DNA from: Pseudomonas sp. GGS8
Lineage (GTDB): Bacteria; Pseudomonadota; Gammaproteobacteria; Pseudomonadales; Pseudomonadaceae
NCBI RefSeq assembly: GCF_024168645.1
Contig: NZ_JALJWF010000001.1
Coordinates: 3,475,501-3,539,500, forward strand
DNA length: 64,000 nucleotides
Direction of reading: 5' to 3'
How positions within the stretch are numbered: position 1 is the first letter of the stretch; each line of letters begins with the position of its first letter. Under the pieces are notes generated by a model. It searched no databases. It had not been told where the DNA came from and saw only the letters and a list, made by a program, of their open reading frames with translations. This document shows, in pieces, positions 44,339 to 51,948 of this stretch. The position numbers and the translations under genes were made by a program.

Positions 44339-45711
44339 GAGAGTGTCAGATTTTTTGTGTGCGGGCCGGTAGCGGCCTGCCGTCAGGCAGGCCTTAGTTT
44401 TACCAGGTCGGCCTGATAAATCGATCTCCGTACAGGATCGCAAATTGATTCATCGCACTCTTCCAGTCATGGGCCGGCTTGCCCCAGTTCGCGGTGATGT
44501 TGCGTAAGCCCAGCCAGATCAACTTCGTCGCAGCATCGTCAGTTGGGAAGTGACCTCGGGTCTTGATGATCTTACGCAACTGAGCGTTGATACTCTCGAT
44601 GGCGTTCGTTGTGTAGATCACTTTTCGTATGGCCGGGGGAAACACAAAGAATGGGATGACTCGATCCCAAGCGCGTTTCCAGGCCGCTACAACCGTTGGA
44701 TATTGCTTACCCCAAGGACCCACTTCAAAGGCTAACAGCGCTTGTTCAGCAGCATCGGCATTAAGCGCTTGATAGACCGGCTTCAACGCTTTGGCCAGCT
44801 CGCGGCGTTTGTCCCACGCTGCGTAATCAAGGCTGCTGCGGATCAGGTGAACAATACAGGTCTGCAAAGTCGCTTCGGGGAACACGGCGCTAAGGGCCTC
44901 CGGCATGCCTTTGAGGCCGTCAGTTACCGCAATCAACACATCTTCGACACCTCGGGTTTTCAGGTCGTTGAAGACCTTCATCCAAAACTTGGCGCCTTCA
45001 GTTGTTTCAATCCAAATGCCCAGGATATCTCGGGTGCCGTCCGGCAAGACACCTAACGCCAAGTAGATAGCTTTGTTGCGCACCAAGCCTTCGTCGCGGA
45101 TTTTGACTCGCAGCGCATCGAAGAAAATCACCGGGTACATCGGCTCAAGCGGTCGTTGTTGCCAGGCAGTGACCTCTTCCAAAACGGCATCGGTGACCGA
45201 GCTGATGAAGTCGTGAGATACGTCTGTTCCGTACTGCTCCGAGAGAAACGCGCGGATCTCGCGAACTGTCATGCCACGGGCATACATCGCAATGATCTTG
45301 TCGTCGAAACCTGTAAAACGGCGCTCGTGCTTGGGGATCAGGATCGGGGCAAAGCTTCCATCACGGTCTCTGGGAATGTCCAGACGCAGCGGGCCATCAT
45401 CGGTCAACACCGTTTTGCCACTCTTGCCGTTGCGCTGGTTACTCGACTCCTCAGGGCGCTCCGCGCCCTGAGGATAGCCAAGATGATGGCCCAGCTCGGC
45501 ACCAAGGGCTCGCTCAATGAGCGCCTTTTTGAACGCCATGGACGCATCCTGAATGGCTTCGGCACTCATCGGGCCGCTGACGAACTGGTCGATCAGCTCT
45601 TTTGGAATAGATGGAAGGTCACGGGAGGCCTCCGAGGCCGGTTTCTTTTTGGTCGGCATACATGCTCCTTTTCAACATGTTATGCCCGAACACAAAATTT
45701 CTGACAGTCCC
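44339..45711. mobile_element. IS256-family insertion sequence
   Basis: About 1373 bases bounded by imperfect inverted repeats (left ...gtgtcagattttttgtgtgc, right ...cacaaaatttctgacagtcc) and carrying one transposase gene on the minus strand. A 9-bp duplication gcgccggcg flanks it (44330-44338 and 45712-45720), within the 8-9 bp usual for IS256. It sits inside the right copy of the long direct repeat. Exact ends may be off by one or two bases. Confidence 0.92.
44400..45659 (-). CDS. IS256-family transposase
   Basis: A 419-residue mutator-type transposase with an intact frame. It starts MPTKKKPASEASRDLPSIPK and contains the DDE-type core: the first aspartate in PVIFFDALRVKIRDEG (about residue 175), the second in VLIAVTDGLKGMPEALSAVF (about 240), and the conserved CIVHLIRSSL helix; the glutamate lies in the later TTNAIESINAQLRK (about 350). 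Length fits the family (400-420 aa). With no frame defects and a clean target duplication, the element looks recently inserted and possibly active. Start is ATG 45659 next to the right inverted repeat. Confidence 0.95.
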   Translation of the reverse strand: MPTKKKPASEASRDLPSIPKELIDQFVSGPMSAEAIQDASMAFKKALIERALGAELGHHLGYPQGAERPEESSNQRNGKSGKTVLTDDGPLRLDIPRDRDGSFAPILIPKHERRFTGFDDKIIAMYARGMTVREIRAFLSEQYGTDVSHDFISSVTDAVLEEVTAWQQRPLEPMYPVIFFDALRVKIRDEGLVRNKAIYLALGVLPDGTRDILGIWIETTEGAKFWMKVFNDLKTRGVEDVLIAVTDGLKGMPEALSAVFPEATLQTCIVHLIRSSLDYAAWDKRRELAKALKPVYQALNADAAEQALLAFEVGPWGKQYPTVVAAWKRAWDRVIPFFVFPPAIRKVIYTTNAIESINAQLRKIIKTRGHFPTDDAATKLIWLGLRNITANWGKPAHDWKSAMNQFAILYGDRFIRPTW

Positions 45712-45750
45712 GCGCCGGCGGCTGAATAAAGCGCCATAGCGATCCAATAA

Positions 45751-45778
45751 AAACCCGGACAGTGTCCGGGGTTTTTTT
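45751..45778. terminator. Duplicated terminator (right repeat copy)
   Basis: CCCGGACA / TGTCCGGG hairpin followed by TTTTTTT, the same as at 30744-30769 but with one extra G. It now follows the IS and the split helicase tail and faces the second small periplasmic gene. Confidence 0.85.
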
Positions 45779-45797
45779 CGTCAGAAGATCTTGCCAT

Positions 45798-46073
45798 CTA
45801 ACCCCCGGCTTTGTTCTTCGCCGATTCCAACTCCTTCAAACGCTGATCGATCAACTGGCACTTGTCCGGCAAATCCTTGCTAGCCGTCTCCAGGTCCATC
45901 TTCTGCAACTCGTCATTGATCTCCTTGGCCTTGCCCGGGTTCTGCTCAGTGATCTTGGCGACTTCCTTGGCCAGTTGTTCGCGCTTGGCAGTGGCTTCCT
46001 CGGGAGGGCAGGCCCAGACGGGGAGGGCGCAGGCGAGGGTGGCGGCGAGGGTGATTTTTAGCAGGGTTTTCAT
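45798..46073 (-). CDS. Small periplasmic protein, copy 2
   Basis: A 91-residue protein nearly identical to the one at 30790: signal peptide MKTLLKITLAATLACALPVW, then the same charged helical mature part with a Gly for Ala change in the NPGKAKEIND segment. The mature sequences otherwise match, while the first ten residues and the upstream DNA differ, so the two copies have different promoters. ATG 46073. It lies between the IS-disrupted repeat and the 90-residue gene upstream on the same strand (104 bases apart). Function unknown. Confidence 0.8.
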   Translation of the reverse strand: MKTLLKITLAATLACALPVWACPPEEATAKREQLAKEVAKITEQNPGKAKEINDELQKMDLETASKDLPDKCQLIDQRLKELESAKNKAGG

Positions 46074-46177
46074 GGAGACAGACCTCGGTCCCGGTGAAGG
46101 CGGGTTGTCCGGTTGAGGGTTGAAGGGCAGAAAAAGTTCAGTAACAGGAAGGGCGACCAAAGGTCGCCCGCTTTCAT

Positions 46178-46450
46178 TCACTCCGCAACCTGCGCCCGCA
46201 GCCGTCTGCCAATGACATCCATCAAATCACAGCCATCGCGTAACGGAATGGCCAGCAGTTTGGAGAAGTCGGAAAGCACCACCGTGTCGCAACCGATCTC
46301 GGCGCGAAAGGCGATGTTTTCCAGCACTTGGGTGACGGTGCGAATGCGGTAGTCGGCCATGGCTTGCAGGACGTCGAGTGGAGCTTGGGTGTCGATGAGC
46401 AGGGAGGCCGGGATCAGGTCGATTCCGGTGAGGGGCATGTATCGATTCAT
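46178..46450 (-). CDS. DUF3077-like small protein
   Basis: A 90-residue soluble protein from ATG 46450 (MNRYMPLTGIDLIPASLLID), resembling the small DUF3077-type proteins common in Pseudomonas, with LDVLQAMADYRI and the C-terminal IPLRDGCDLMDVIGRRL. Function unknown. AGAGAT lies seven bases upstream. The leader upstream (46451-46704) is unusual: three short hairpins and a 72-codon open frame, described separately. No neighbour suggests a pathway. Confidence 0.7.
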   Translation of the reverse strand: MNRYMPLTGIDLIPASLLIDTQAPLDVLQAMADYRIRTVTQVLENIAFRAEIGCDTVVLSDFSKLLAIPLRDGCDLMDVIGRRLRAQVAE

Positions 46451-46485
46451 TTGAAGATCTCTGTTTGATTGGCTAATGCCGTCAC

Positions 46486-46704
46486 TCAGTCGTCGCCAAA
46501 CGAGAGGGTGGCAGCTGTACGCAGGTTGGCGAACCGGTACAGAGAAACCGGCAGATCCGAAGATCTCCCGCGCACAGCCGCCATAAATAGCGGCTTTGCG
46601 GGTGCGTTGGCGCCTGCAATTAAGCTGATAGCCTTCGCATTCTCTATAATCAGGTCGCCAAACCTGAATCGCCATTTGGGCGACGGGCGGACTATAAGCT
46701 TCAT
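46486..46704 (-). promoter_or_regulatory. Structured leader with 72-codon open frame upstream of the DUF3077-like gene
   Basis: Three stem-loops can be read: TCAGGT-6-ACCTGA (46650-46667), TCGCC-5-GGCGA (46669-46683) and CCGGT-8-ACCGG (46534-46551). On the minus strand, TTGGCGA occurs twice and its exact complement TCGCCAA once, so alternative pairings are possible. The same DNA holds an open frame of 72 codons (ATG 46704, starting MKLIVRPSPKWRFRFGDLII), whose stop lies 35 bases before the DUF3077-like start. A -10-like TATAGAGAAT is near 46640-46648. Either a cis-acting RNA or a small gene is possible. The rest of the 46451-46958 gap holds a REPIN. Confidence 0.4.
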
Positions 46705-46804
46705 CGTTCCAGCGGTGCAAGGCGCCTGATTCCGAGGTTGTTGTAGGGCATTTGCCAGGTGACAGTCAGGCAAACGGATGCAACCTACAGAACACCACAT
46801 AACC

Positions 46805-46897
46805 TTGTGGGAGCGAGCTTGCTCGCGATAGCGGAGTGTCAGTCATCGTCAATGTTGAATGCCAGTCAGTCATCGCGGGCAAGCCCGCTCCCACAGG
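46805..46897. repeat. REPIN with mismatched arms
   Basis: Left arm ttgtgggagcgagcttgctc from 46805 ('agcttgctcgcga' core), right arm gcgggcaagcccgctcccac to 46897 ('gggcaagcccgct' core). The two halves come from different REP subtypes, unlike the matched pairs at 14183 and 24092. Confidence 0.88.
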
Positions 46898-46958
46898 GTA
46901 TTTGTGGTGTTCACGGATGTTGTGTTCAACCCGAGCCAATGCCCGCGATGGTTGCGGT

Positions 46959-47693
46959 CTACCCCCCATGACAGCAACTAGCCGGCGCCTTGTTCTCATA
47001 CCGATCGTGATGCCTCACCCAATCCATGATCTCCTCTTCGTTACGGCCCTTGGGCGTTAGGTCGAGATAGTTGTAGGCCCCGACCAGCAGATCCAGGCCT
47101 CGTGCATAAGTCGAATAGGTATGGAAAATCTCCCCCGCTTCATTGCGATAAAACACGCTGAGCCCTGGGAGTTCTTCCTCTGCACCGTCGGTTTTTTCGT
47201 AGTTGTAGGTAGCTTTTCCGGCGGCGACGTCTTCGGCCCGGGCGCAGACGCCGAAGTCGTAGTTGAAGTCGCAGCCTTCGGACGAGACCCAGTCGAATTT
47301 CCAGCCCATGCGCTGTTTGAACGGTTGGAATTCGGCGAACGGTGCGTGGGAGACCGCGACCACGGCGACGTCGTGGTGGGCCAGGTGTTGGTTGGCGCCG
47401 TCGATGTGGTCGGAGAGGAACGAGCAGCCTGGGCAGCCTTCGTCCCAGCCGGCGGCGAACATGAAGTGATAGACGATCAACTGGCTGCGGCCGCCGAACA
47501 GGTCGGTCAGGCTCAGTTCGCCGTTGGGGCCCTGAAAGCGGTAGGGTTTGTCGATTTTTACCCAGGGCAGGGCGCGGCGTTCGGCGCTGAGTTTGTCTCG
47601 TTCTTTGGTGAAGGCTTTTTCGTGGGCCAGGTGTTGTTTGCGGGCGGCGAGCCATTCTTCCCGGGATACGACCGGATGAGTCTGAATGTTCAT
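46959..47693 (-). CDS. DUF899 (thioredoxin-like) family protein
   Basis: A 244-residue cytoplasmic protein of the DUF899 family, which has a thioredoxin-like fold. It begins MNIQTHPVVSREEWLAARKQ; WDEGCPGCSFLSDHIDG (about residues 97-113) contains the CPGC motif in the place of a thioredoxin CxxC. The segments KPYRFQGPNGELSLTDLF and VYHFMFAAGW are also typical. A redox role is likely but the partner is unknown. It ends with HGG after two adjacent cysteines (SCCHGG). The start is ATG 47693; the gene stands alone, divergent from the DUF2513-like gene. Confidence 0.87.
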   Translation of the reverse strand: MNIQTHPVVSREEWLAARKQHLAHEKAFTKERDKLSAERRALPWVKIDKPYRFQGPNGELSLTDLFGGRSQLIVYHFMFAAGWDEGCPGCSFLSDHIDGANQHLAHHDVAVVAVSHAPFAEFQPFKQRMGWKFDWVSSEGCDFNYDFGVCARAEDVAAGKATYNYEKTDGAEEELPGLSVFYRNEAGEIFHTYSTYARGLDLLVGAYNYLDLTPKGRNEEEIMDWVRHHDRYENKAPASCCHGG

Positions 47694-47893
47694 GGTGATT
47701 TCTCCTGCTTGCTGTGGCGAAAGTCGATCCGCGCAGAGGGGTAAACCGTCTTACACAGCCTAGTCGTTTGGCCTGGGTTCAAATCGACAGGCCGCCGGTC
47801 GGTTGGGGGAAAGACCTCGGCTGAACGGCTGCACTCCCTGTCGGTCACAACCTAAGAAGGCCATTTCACTCTAGGGCTTGGAGGTTGATCAGG

Positions 47894-48286
47894 ATGACGA
47901 CTTATAACTGGGATTTGATCGAGCATTTACTGCACGAAGTGCAGAACAGTGCTGGCCGCAGTTTCACTCCACGGCCTTATGCCGAGCAGTATGCGGCGGC
48001 GAAAGCCTCCGCGGGCGAGCCGTTCGAGAATCTGGATCGCCTGAAAACGGTGGCCGGTGAGTACGAAAAAATACTGCTGTTGCGGGGGTATATCGAGCCT
48101 CGGCCGGAGGATCAGGGTGGCAATGGCGAGAATTACATTTTGACACCCCGGGGCTCGAGTTTGTTGAGCCTGATCGACAGCAGCATCCCGGGAGATGAGC
48201 ATCCGCGCCAGGTGCTGGATGAGCAGGAAGATGCGCTGGATGAATTGACGTTTGATGAAGTGGCGTCGAAGGCTCAGATTGCGTGA
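47894..48286 (+). CDS. DUF2513-like regulatory protein
   Basis: A 130-residue protein starting MTTYNWDLIEHLLHEVQNSA at ATG 47894, preceded by GGAGG about nine bases away; a TTG at 47885 is an alternative. The N-terminal WDLIEHLL and central helices plus YILTPRGSSLLSLID (a winged-helix wing pattern) resemble DUF2513, a small family with an HTH-like fold. The C-terminus is acidic. It is convergent with the lipoprotein gene. Its regulatory role is inferred from the fold only. Confidence 0.65.
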   Translation: MTTYNWDLIEHLLHEVQNSAGRSFTPRPYAEQYAAAKASAGEPFENLDRLKTVAGEYEKILLLRGYIEPRPEDQGGNGENYILTPRGSSLLSLIDSSIPGDEHPRQVLDEQEDALDELTFDEVASKAQIA

Positions 48287-48304
48287 AGCTTGCAACTTTA
48301 GAAC

Positions 48305-49174
48305 CTATCCTCGTTGCGCCGCTTTCAGGCATTTCAAATCAGTGAAATCCTTGCGCATGTCTTCAATCTTTTGCAGCAACCGCTGACGCTGAAACGGCGT
48401 GCTCTCGGCCATCAAGTCCACTAGCAACGCCCGAGCCTGGGCTTCAGTGTTGGCGTAGGCCACACGGTAAGCGGGGGTCCATAAACTCTCGCGATCAACC
48501 AGAAGCGTCTCGATTTGCTGTGGGAATTGCGGACTCTGACGTTGCGCGACCGCCGCGCTGAATTGCTGTTGCCAATGGACGCGGTTGGCAATCCATTCTT
48601 TGTTCTGATCCCCCAGGGCGCTCGACCAGGCCATCACCCGTTGCTGTTGGGTTGGGCTGAGTGGTCCGAGCCAGGCATTCAGGCGTTTTTCCATGCGCTT
48701 GCTTCGCTCTTTGATCTGTTGCTCGAGAGGTGGCTTGAGGTATTCCTCTTGGCGTTTGCGCAGGTCCTTGGCGAAAGCGTCGTTCATTTCCGCGACTTGC
48801 TTGTCATCCAGCCCTTGCAACAGTTCGATGGCCGAAGGGGTGATTTCCCGGGCGGTTTCGGCGATGGCTTGTTTGGCTTCTTGGGTACGGGCTTGCAGCT
48901 CGGCGTCGGTGATCTGGTTGGTCTGGATCATGGTCTGTAACCGATTCAGCCAGTCGAGGTAGCCGGGTAGTTGCGTGGTGCAGTGCCAGCGCAGGTGTTC
49001 GTTGAGCCGCTCGTTCAACCAGTCTTTTTGCTGGCGGTTCATGTCCAGGTAGTCGCTGAGCGTCCAGGGAATGATCACGTCGAGGTTGCGGTAAGCCAGG
49101 CCCACGCGGGTGCATGCGGCGACGGTGAGGCTGAGCGTGAGGATGACGGTGATCTGTTTCAACCAATGCGACAT
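48305..49174 (-). CDS. DUF6279 family lipoprotein
   Basis: A 289-residue lipoprotein. The N-terminus MSHWLKQITVILTLSLTVAAC has a lipobox ending in Cys21, followed by TRVGLAYRNLDVIIPWTLSD, the conserved opening of DUF6279. The rest is almost entirely alpha-helical and rich in Gln, Glu and Arg (LRKRQEEYLKPPLEQQIKER), suggesting a long helical periplasmic domain. No function is established. The Thr at +2 after the Cys favours outer-membrane sorting. It has no obvious operon partner. Confidence 0.87.
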   Translation of the reverse strand: MSHWLKQITVILTLSLTVAACTRVGLAYRNLDVIIPWTLSDYLDMNRQQKDWLNERLNEHLRWHCTTQLPGYLDWLNRLQTMIQTNQITDAELQARTQEAKQAIAETAREITPSAIELLQGLDDKQVAEMNDAFAKDLRKRQEEYLKPPLEQQIKERSKRMEKRLNAWLGPLSPTQQQRVMAWSSALGDQNKEWIANRVHWQQQFSAAVAQRQSPQFPQQIETLLVDRESLWTPAYRVAYANTEAQARALLVDLMAESTPFQRQRLLQKIEDMRKDFTDLKCLKAAQRG

Positions 49175-49251
49175 GGCAAGCCCTTGCGAAGACCTGGTTT
49201 TTTATTGGGTTCTTTTATGTGAACGCAGAACGAACCCGGCAGTTCAGCCGA

Positions 49252-49968
49252 TTAATAGAAGGTGCGTACAGCCTTGAGGGTGACCAGGCCGTCGCATTCG
49301 CTATTGTGGCCGGAATAGGCGGAGCAATCGCTGCCGCTCAGGTTTGAGTCACTGTAGATCAAGTCCAGGTCGATACCCATGAATGGCCGGGACAATTTCA
49401 CCGACCAATCGGTAAAACTGCCTACATATCCACCGTCAACAGATACCGGTGTATTGAGCTGGTGGGTGGTGCACTTCAGGCTGACCCCGATGCCGAACGG
49501 CTGATTGCCGCTGAGGTCGGCGAACAGGGTGCTGTTCTGTTTGTCCGGGTCGTTGCTGAAGGCAGCGCCGAAGCGGCTGCCCAGTAAGGTCAGGCCGCCG
49601 AAAAGCTCTTGGCTGTCGAGGGTATCCACTTTGGGATAGCTGTAATGGATCATGCCCACTTCGTAGCCGAGGGATTGATCGAAGGGCTGTTTAAAGCCCA
49701 TGTAGGAATCGACTTCAAGGTTGCTCGAAGGGCTCAGCCCCATGCTGGGGGACCATTGGCCCACATAAAAGCCACTGTCGTGGCTCAGGTCGAGGCCACC
49801 GTGGAACGAGCCGGTCGTCGAAGGTTTGACCAACCCTTGGGCCATGCTGCGGCTGGGGGTGGTGGCGAGTTTGAGATCGAAGTCGCCCAATTCGCGCTGG
49901 AAGACTTGCGCATGGGCGACCGAACACCCCAACAGGCTGGCGAGCAGGAGAAAAGGGGGCTTGAGCAT
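49252..49968 (-). CDS. TorF-family putative porin
   Basis: A 238-residue outer-membrane beta-barrel candidate. Signal peptide MLKPPFLLLASLLGCSVAHA (cleavage at about residue 20), then a chain of amphipathic strands with GSFHGGLDLSHDSGFYVGQW (about 52-71), the hallmark of TorF/TIGR02001 proteins. It ends LVTLKAVRTFY, with an aromatic C-terminal residue as barrel signature. Three cysteines near the C-terminus could form a loop disulfide. Natural substrate unknown. Start ATG 49968. Confidence 0.85.
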   Translation of the reverse strand: MLKPPFLLLASLLGCSVAHAQVFQRELGDFDLKLATTPSRSMAQGLVKPSTTGSFHGGLDLSHDSGFYVGQWSPSMGLSPSSNLEVDSYMGFKQPFDQSLGYEVGMIHYSYPKVDTLDSQELFGGLTLLGSRFGAAFSNDPDKQNSTLFADLSGNQPFGIGVSLKCTTHQLNTPVSVDGGYVGSFTDWSVKLSRPFMGIDLDLIYSDSNLSGSDCSAYSGHNSECDGLVTLKAVRTFY

Positions 49969-50177
49969 GCGTCACTCCATGAGCTGCGAGGAGCAGGTTG
50001 TGAAAACCTGCTGAAACGCTTGATCCAGACACGTGCAAGCATACCGGCGAATGTTCGGCATCGAGGGCCGTTCGTCGATTGTTGAACTATTGATTTGTCT
50101 TATGGGGTGTTGCTGGAGGGTTCCAGTCCAAGCGCTTCGAAGCTCAAAGCGCTTAGGGACCAGTTAACGCAGGGGAA

Positions 50178-50357
50178 TTACTTTTTGCCCAGCGTGATCT
50201 GCTTGGACGGGCCGAACGTCTGGCCGCTGACGCCTTTGGCAATTTGCTGGATCTCGCCGCCGGACTTGAGGAACGCAGCGATCTGATTGTTGATCGATTC
50301 GCTGGTTTCAACGGCTGGAGCTGGCTTTGCTTTGCTGTTGGATGCTTTTACACGCAT
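50178..50357 (-). CDS. Small basic protein with SutA-like segment
   Basis: A 59-residue protein from ATG 50357 (MRVKASNSKAKPAPAVETSE); an ATG at 50366 adds three residues and has AGG four bases before it, so the start is uncertain. The central QIAAFLKSGGEIQQIAKGVS resembles the 'FLxxGGxVQxI' segment of the RNA-polymerase-binding growth-arrest regulator SutA of P. aeruginosa, but the acidic N-terminal arm of SutA is missing. The flanks are basic and disordered. The function is unknown. It lies alone between the TorF gene and cvfB. Confidence 0.65.
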   Translation of the reverse strand: MRVKASNSKAKPAPAVETSESINNQIAAFLKSGGEIQQIAKGVSGQTFGPSKQITLGKK

Positions 50358-50717
50358 GGCGGCCATTAACCTGTAGAAATTAACTTGGCCAGGCATCGTA
50401 CAGGAAATACTTGACAATTGCTTGGTAAATATCCTCCCGAAATACACACGGCAGGTGCGCGAATAATCGCAAGTTATTATTTGGAATAGTCCCCTAAGCT
50501 GCTGTTTTAACTAAAAACCTCATCGGAGAAATAGTGCTTTTCGGATCGGCTGGCCACCGTCCAGACCACCCGAACGGCCTGACGAGCGGCCAAACACGCC
50601 CGCCAAACCCAGGGAAATTAGGGCCTTGCGCGGATTTTCTCGCGCCACCGGGCCGGGCCGCCGAACGCCGCCCGCAAAACCGGGTAGAATGCCGCCCACG
50701 CAATGAGGGTATTGAAC

Positions 50718-51554
50718 ATGGCTTTAGTCGGGCGCTACAACAGTTTGCAAGTGGTTAAACACACTAACTTCGGTTTATATCTGGACGGTGGCGCGGACGG
50801 CGAAATCCTTCTGCCTAATCGTTATATTCCCAAAGATATTCCCAGCGAAGATGAAGACTGGCTCAACGTTTTTATTTATCTGGACAGCGATGACAAACTT
50901 ATCGCCACCACTGAAAAACCGAAAGTTCAGGTCGGTGAATTCGCCAGTTTGAAAGTCGTTGAAGTCAACAGCATCGGCGTGTTCCTGGATTGGGGGTTGC
51001 CGAAGGATCTGCTGCTGCCGTATTCCGAAGAAAAGCGCCAGATGACCGCCGGCGAGTATGTCGTGGTGCACGTCTACCTCGACAAACACACGCGGCGCAT
51101 CACCGCGACGGCGCGTCTGGACCGTTATCTGGACAAGACTCCGGCCAACTACACTCCGGGCCAGGAAGTTGATTTGCTGGTGGCCGAAGCGACCGATATG
51201 GGCTTCAAGGCAATCATCAACAACAAGCACTGGGGCCTGATCCACAAGAACGAAATTTTCAAGTTCATGCGCGCCGGTAAAGAAGAGAAGGGCTTTATCA
51301 AAGAAGTCCGTGCCGACGGCAAGATCAGCCTGAGCCTGCAACCGGTGGGCGAAGCCGCCGCCACCAGTCTGAACTCGAAGATTCTCGCCAAGTTGCGCGA
51401 CAACAACGGTACCCTGCCAGTCAGTGACAAGAGCGATCCGACGCTGATCAGCAGTATGTTCGGCGTCAGCAAGGGCAACTTCAAAAAGGCCATCGGTGTG
51501 TTGTACAAGAACGGCCAGATCGTCATTCACGCTGATCGTATCGAACTCAGCTGA
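50718..51554 (+). CDS. CvfB-like S1-domain RNA-binding protein
   Basis: A 278-residue protein with three S1/OB-type domains (about residues 1-60, 65-130 and 145-210) and a C-terminal winged helix (about 225-278, MFGVSKGNFKKAIGVLYKNG). It starts MALVGRYNSLQVVKHTNFGL, typical for the CvfB/YitL family. The family binds RNA and affects gene expression and virulence in Gram-positives; the role in Pseudomonas is not defined. Start is ATG 50718 with 'gagggtattgaac' upstream. The GC-rich gap before it (50448-50717) contains nothing that I recognise. Confidence 0.9.
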   Translation: MALVGRYNSLQVVKHTNFGLYLDGGADGEILLPNRYIPKDIPSEDEDWLNVFIYLDSDDKLIATTEKPKVQVGEFASLKVVEVNSIGVFLDWGLPKDLLLPYSEEKRQMTAGEYVVVHVYLDKHTRRITATARLDRYLDKTPANYTPGQEVDLLVAEATDMGFKAIINNKHWGLIHKNEIFKFMRAGKEEKGFIKEVRADGKISLSLQPVGEAAATSLNSKILAKLRDNNGTLPVSDKSDPTLISSMFGVSKGNFKKAIGVLYKNGQIVIHADRIELS

Positions 51555-51569
51555 CTTTACGCCGATTCC

Positions 51570-51680
51570 AAGGAGCTGCCGCAGGCTGCGGTCAAAAAAG
51601 ATCGCAGCCTACGGTAGCCGTCGGGCGCAAAATCCAGGGCTCACCATGAGTCTCATGTGGGAGCGAGCCGGCTCGCGATC
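51570..51680. repeat. Palindromic intergenic elements, including a half REP
   Basis: At 51575-51615 stands 'gctgccgcaggctgcggtc' with 'gatcgcagcctacgg', a repeat type common after Pseudomonas genes. At 51657-51680 a single REP unit (tgtgggagcgagccggctcg) lacks an inverted partner. They occupy the left part of the 394-base gap before the NCS1 permease. Confidence 0.7.
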
Positions 51681-51837
51681 GACTGCGCAGCAGTCATCCA
51701 TCTCTTTGTATACACAATACCCTGCACCGTTTGCAGGCGCGGACGCCCTGTTCATGGGCATTATCACCCCCTTTACGTCCTGAAGGCTGTGCTCTGAATA
51801 GGGTTGAAAGCCAGATTTGTCACACCTTTAGATCGTA

Positions 51838-51852
51838 TGGCACGCATTCTGC
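51838..51852 (+). promoter_or_regulatory. Candidate sigma-54 promoter of the NCS1 permease
   Basis: TGGCACG-CATTC-TGC has GG and GC exactly at -24/-12 spacing; the only departure from TGGCACG-N4-TTGC is a C for the first T of the -12 element. It lies 97 bases upstream of the permease start. Sigma-54 (RpoN) control with an NtrC-like activator would fit a nitrogenous-base transporter. Confidence 0.6.
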
Positions 51853-51948
51853 GTAGCAACTCGTATACAAACCATGCCAGCTCCCGTACGCAGTGTGGTC
51901 GCCACATCAATCTCGGGGGCCGCGCCTGTACTTTCGAGGAGCCCCGCG

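Larger units (their letters stand above)
44301..46073. repeat. Right copy of long direct repeat, split by an IS
   Basis: 44301-44338 repeats the helicase 3' end (tggcgcctttgaaacgccgc through gcgccggcg). After the IS, from 45712 the match resumes with gcgccggcggctgaataaag and continues through the terminator and small periplasmic gene to about 46050. Without the IS the two halves join exactly as in the left copy. Confidence 0.92.

Noticed and set aside
31069..46073. Interpreting the island as a prophage or ICE
   Set aside because: No integrase, phage structural, conjugation or tRNA attachment features were found; only one IS256 transposase is present.
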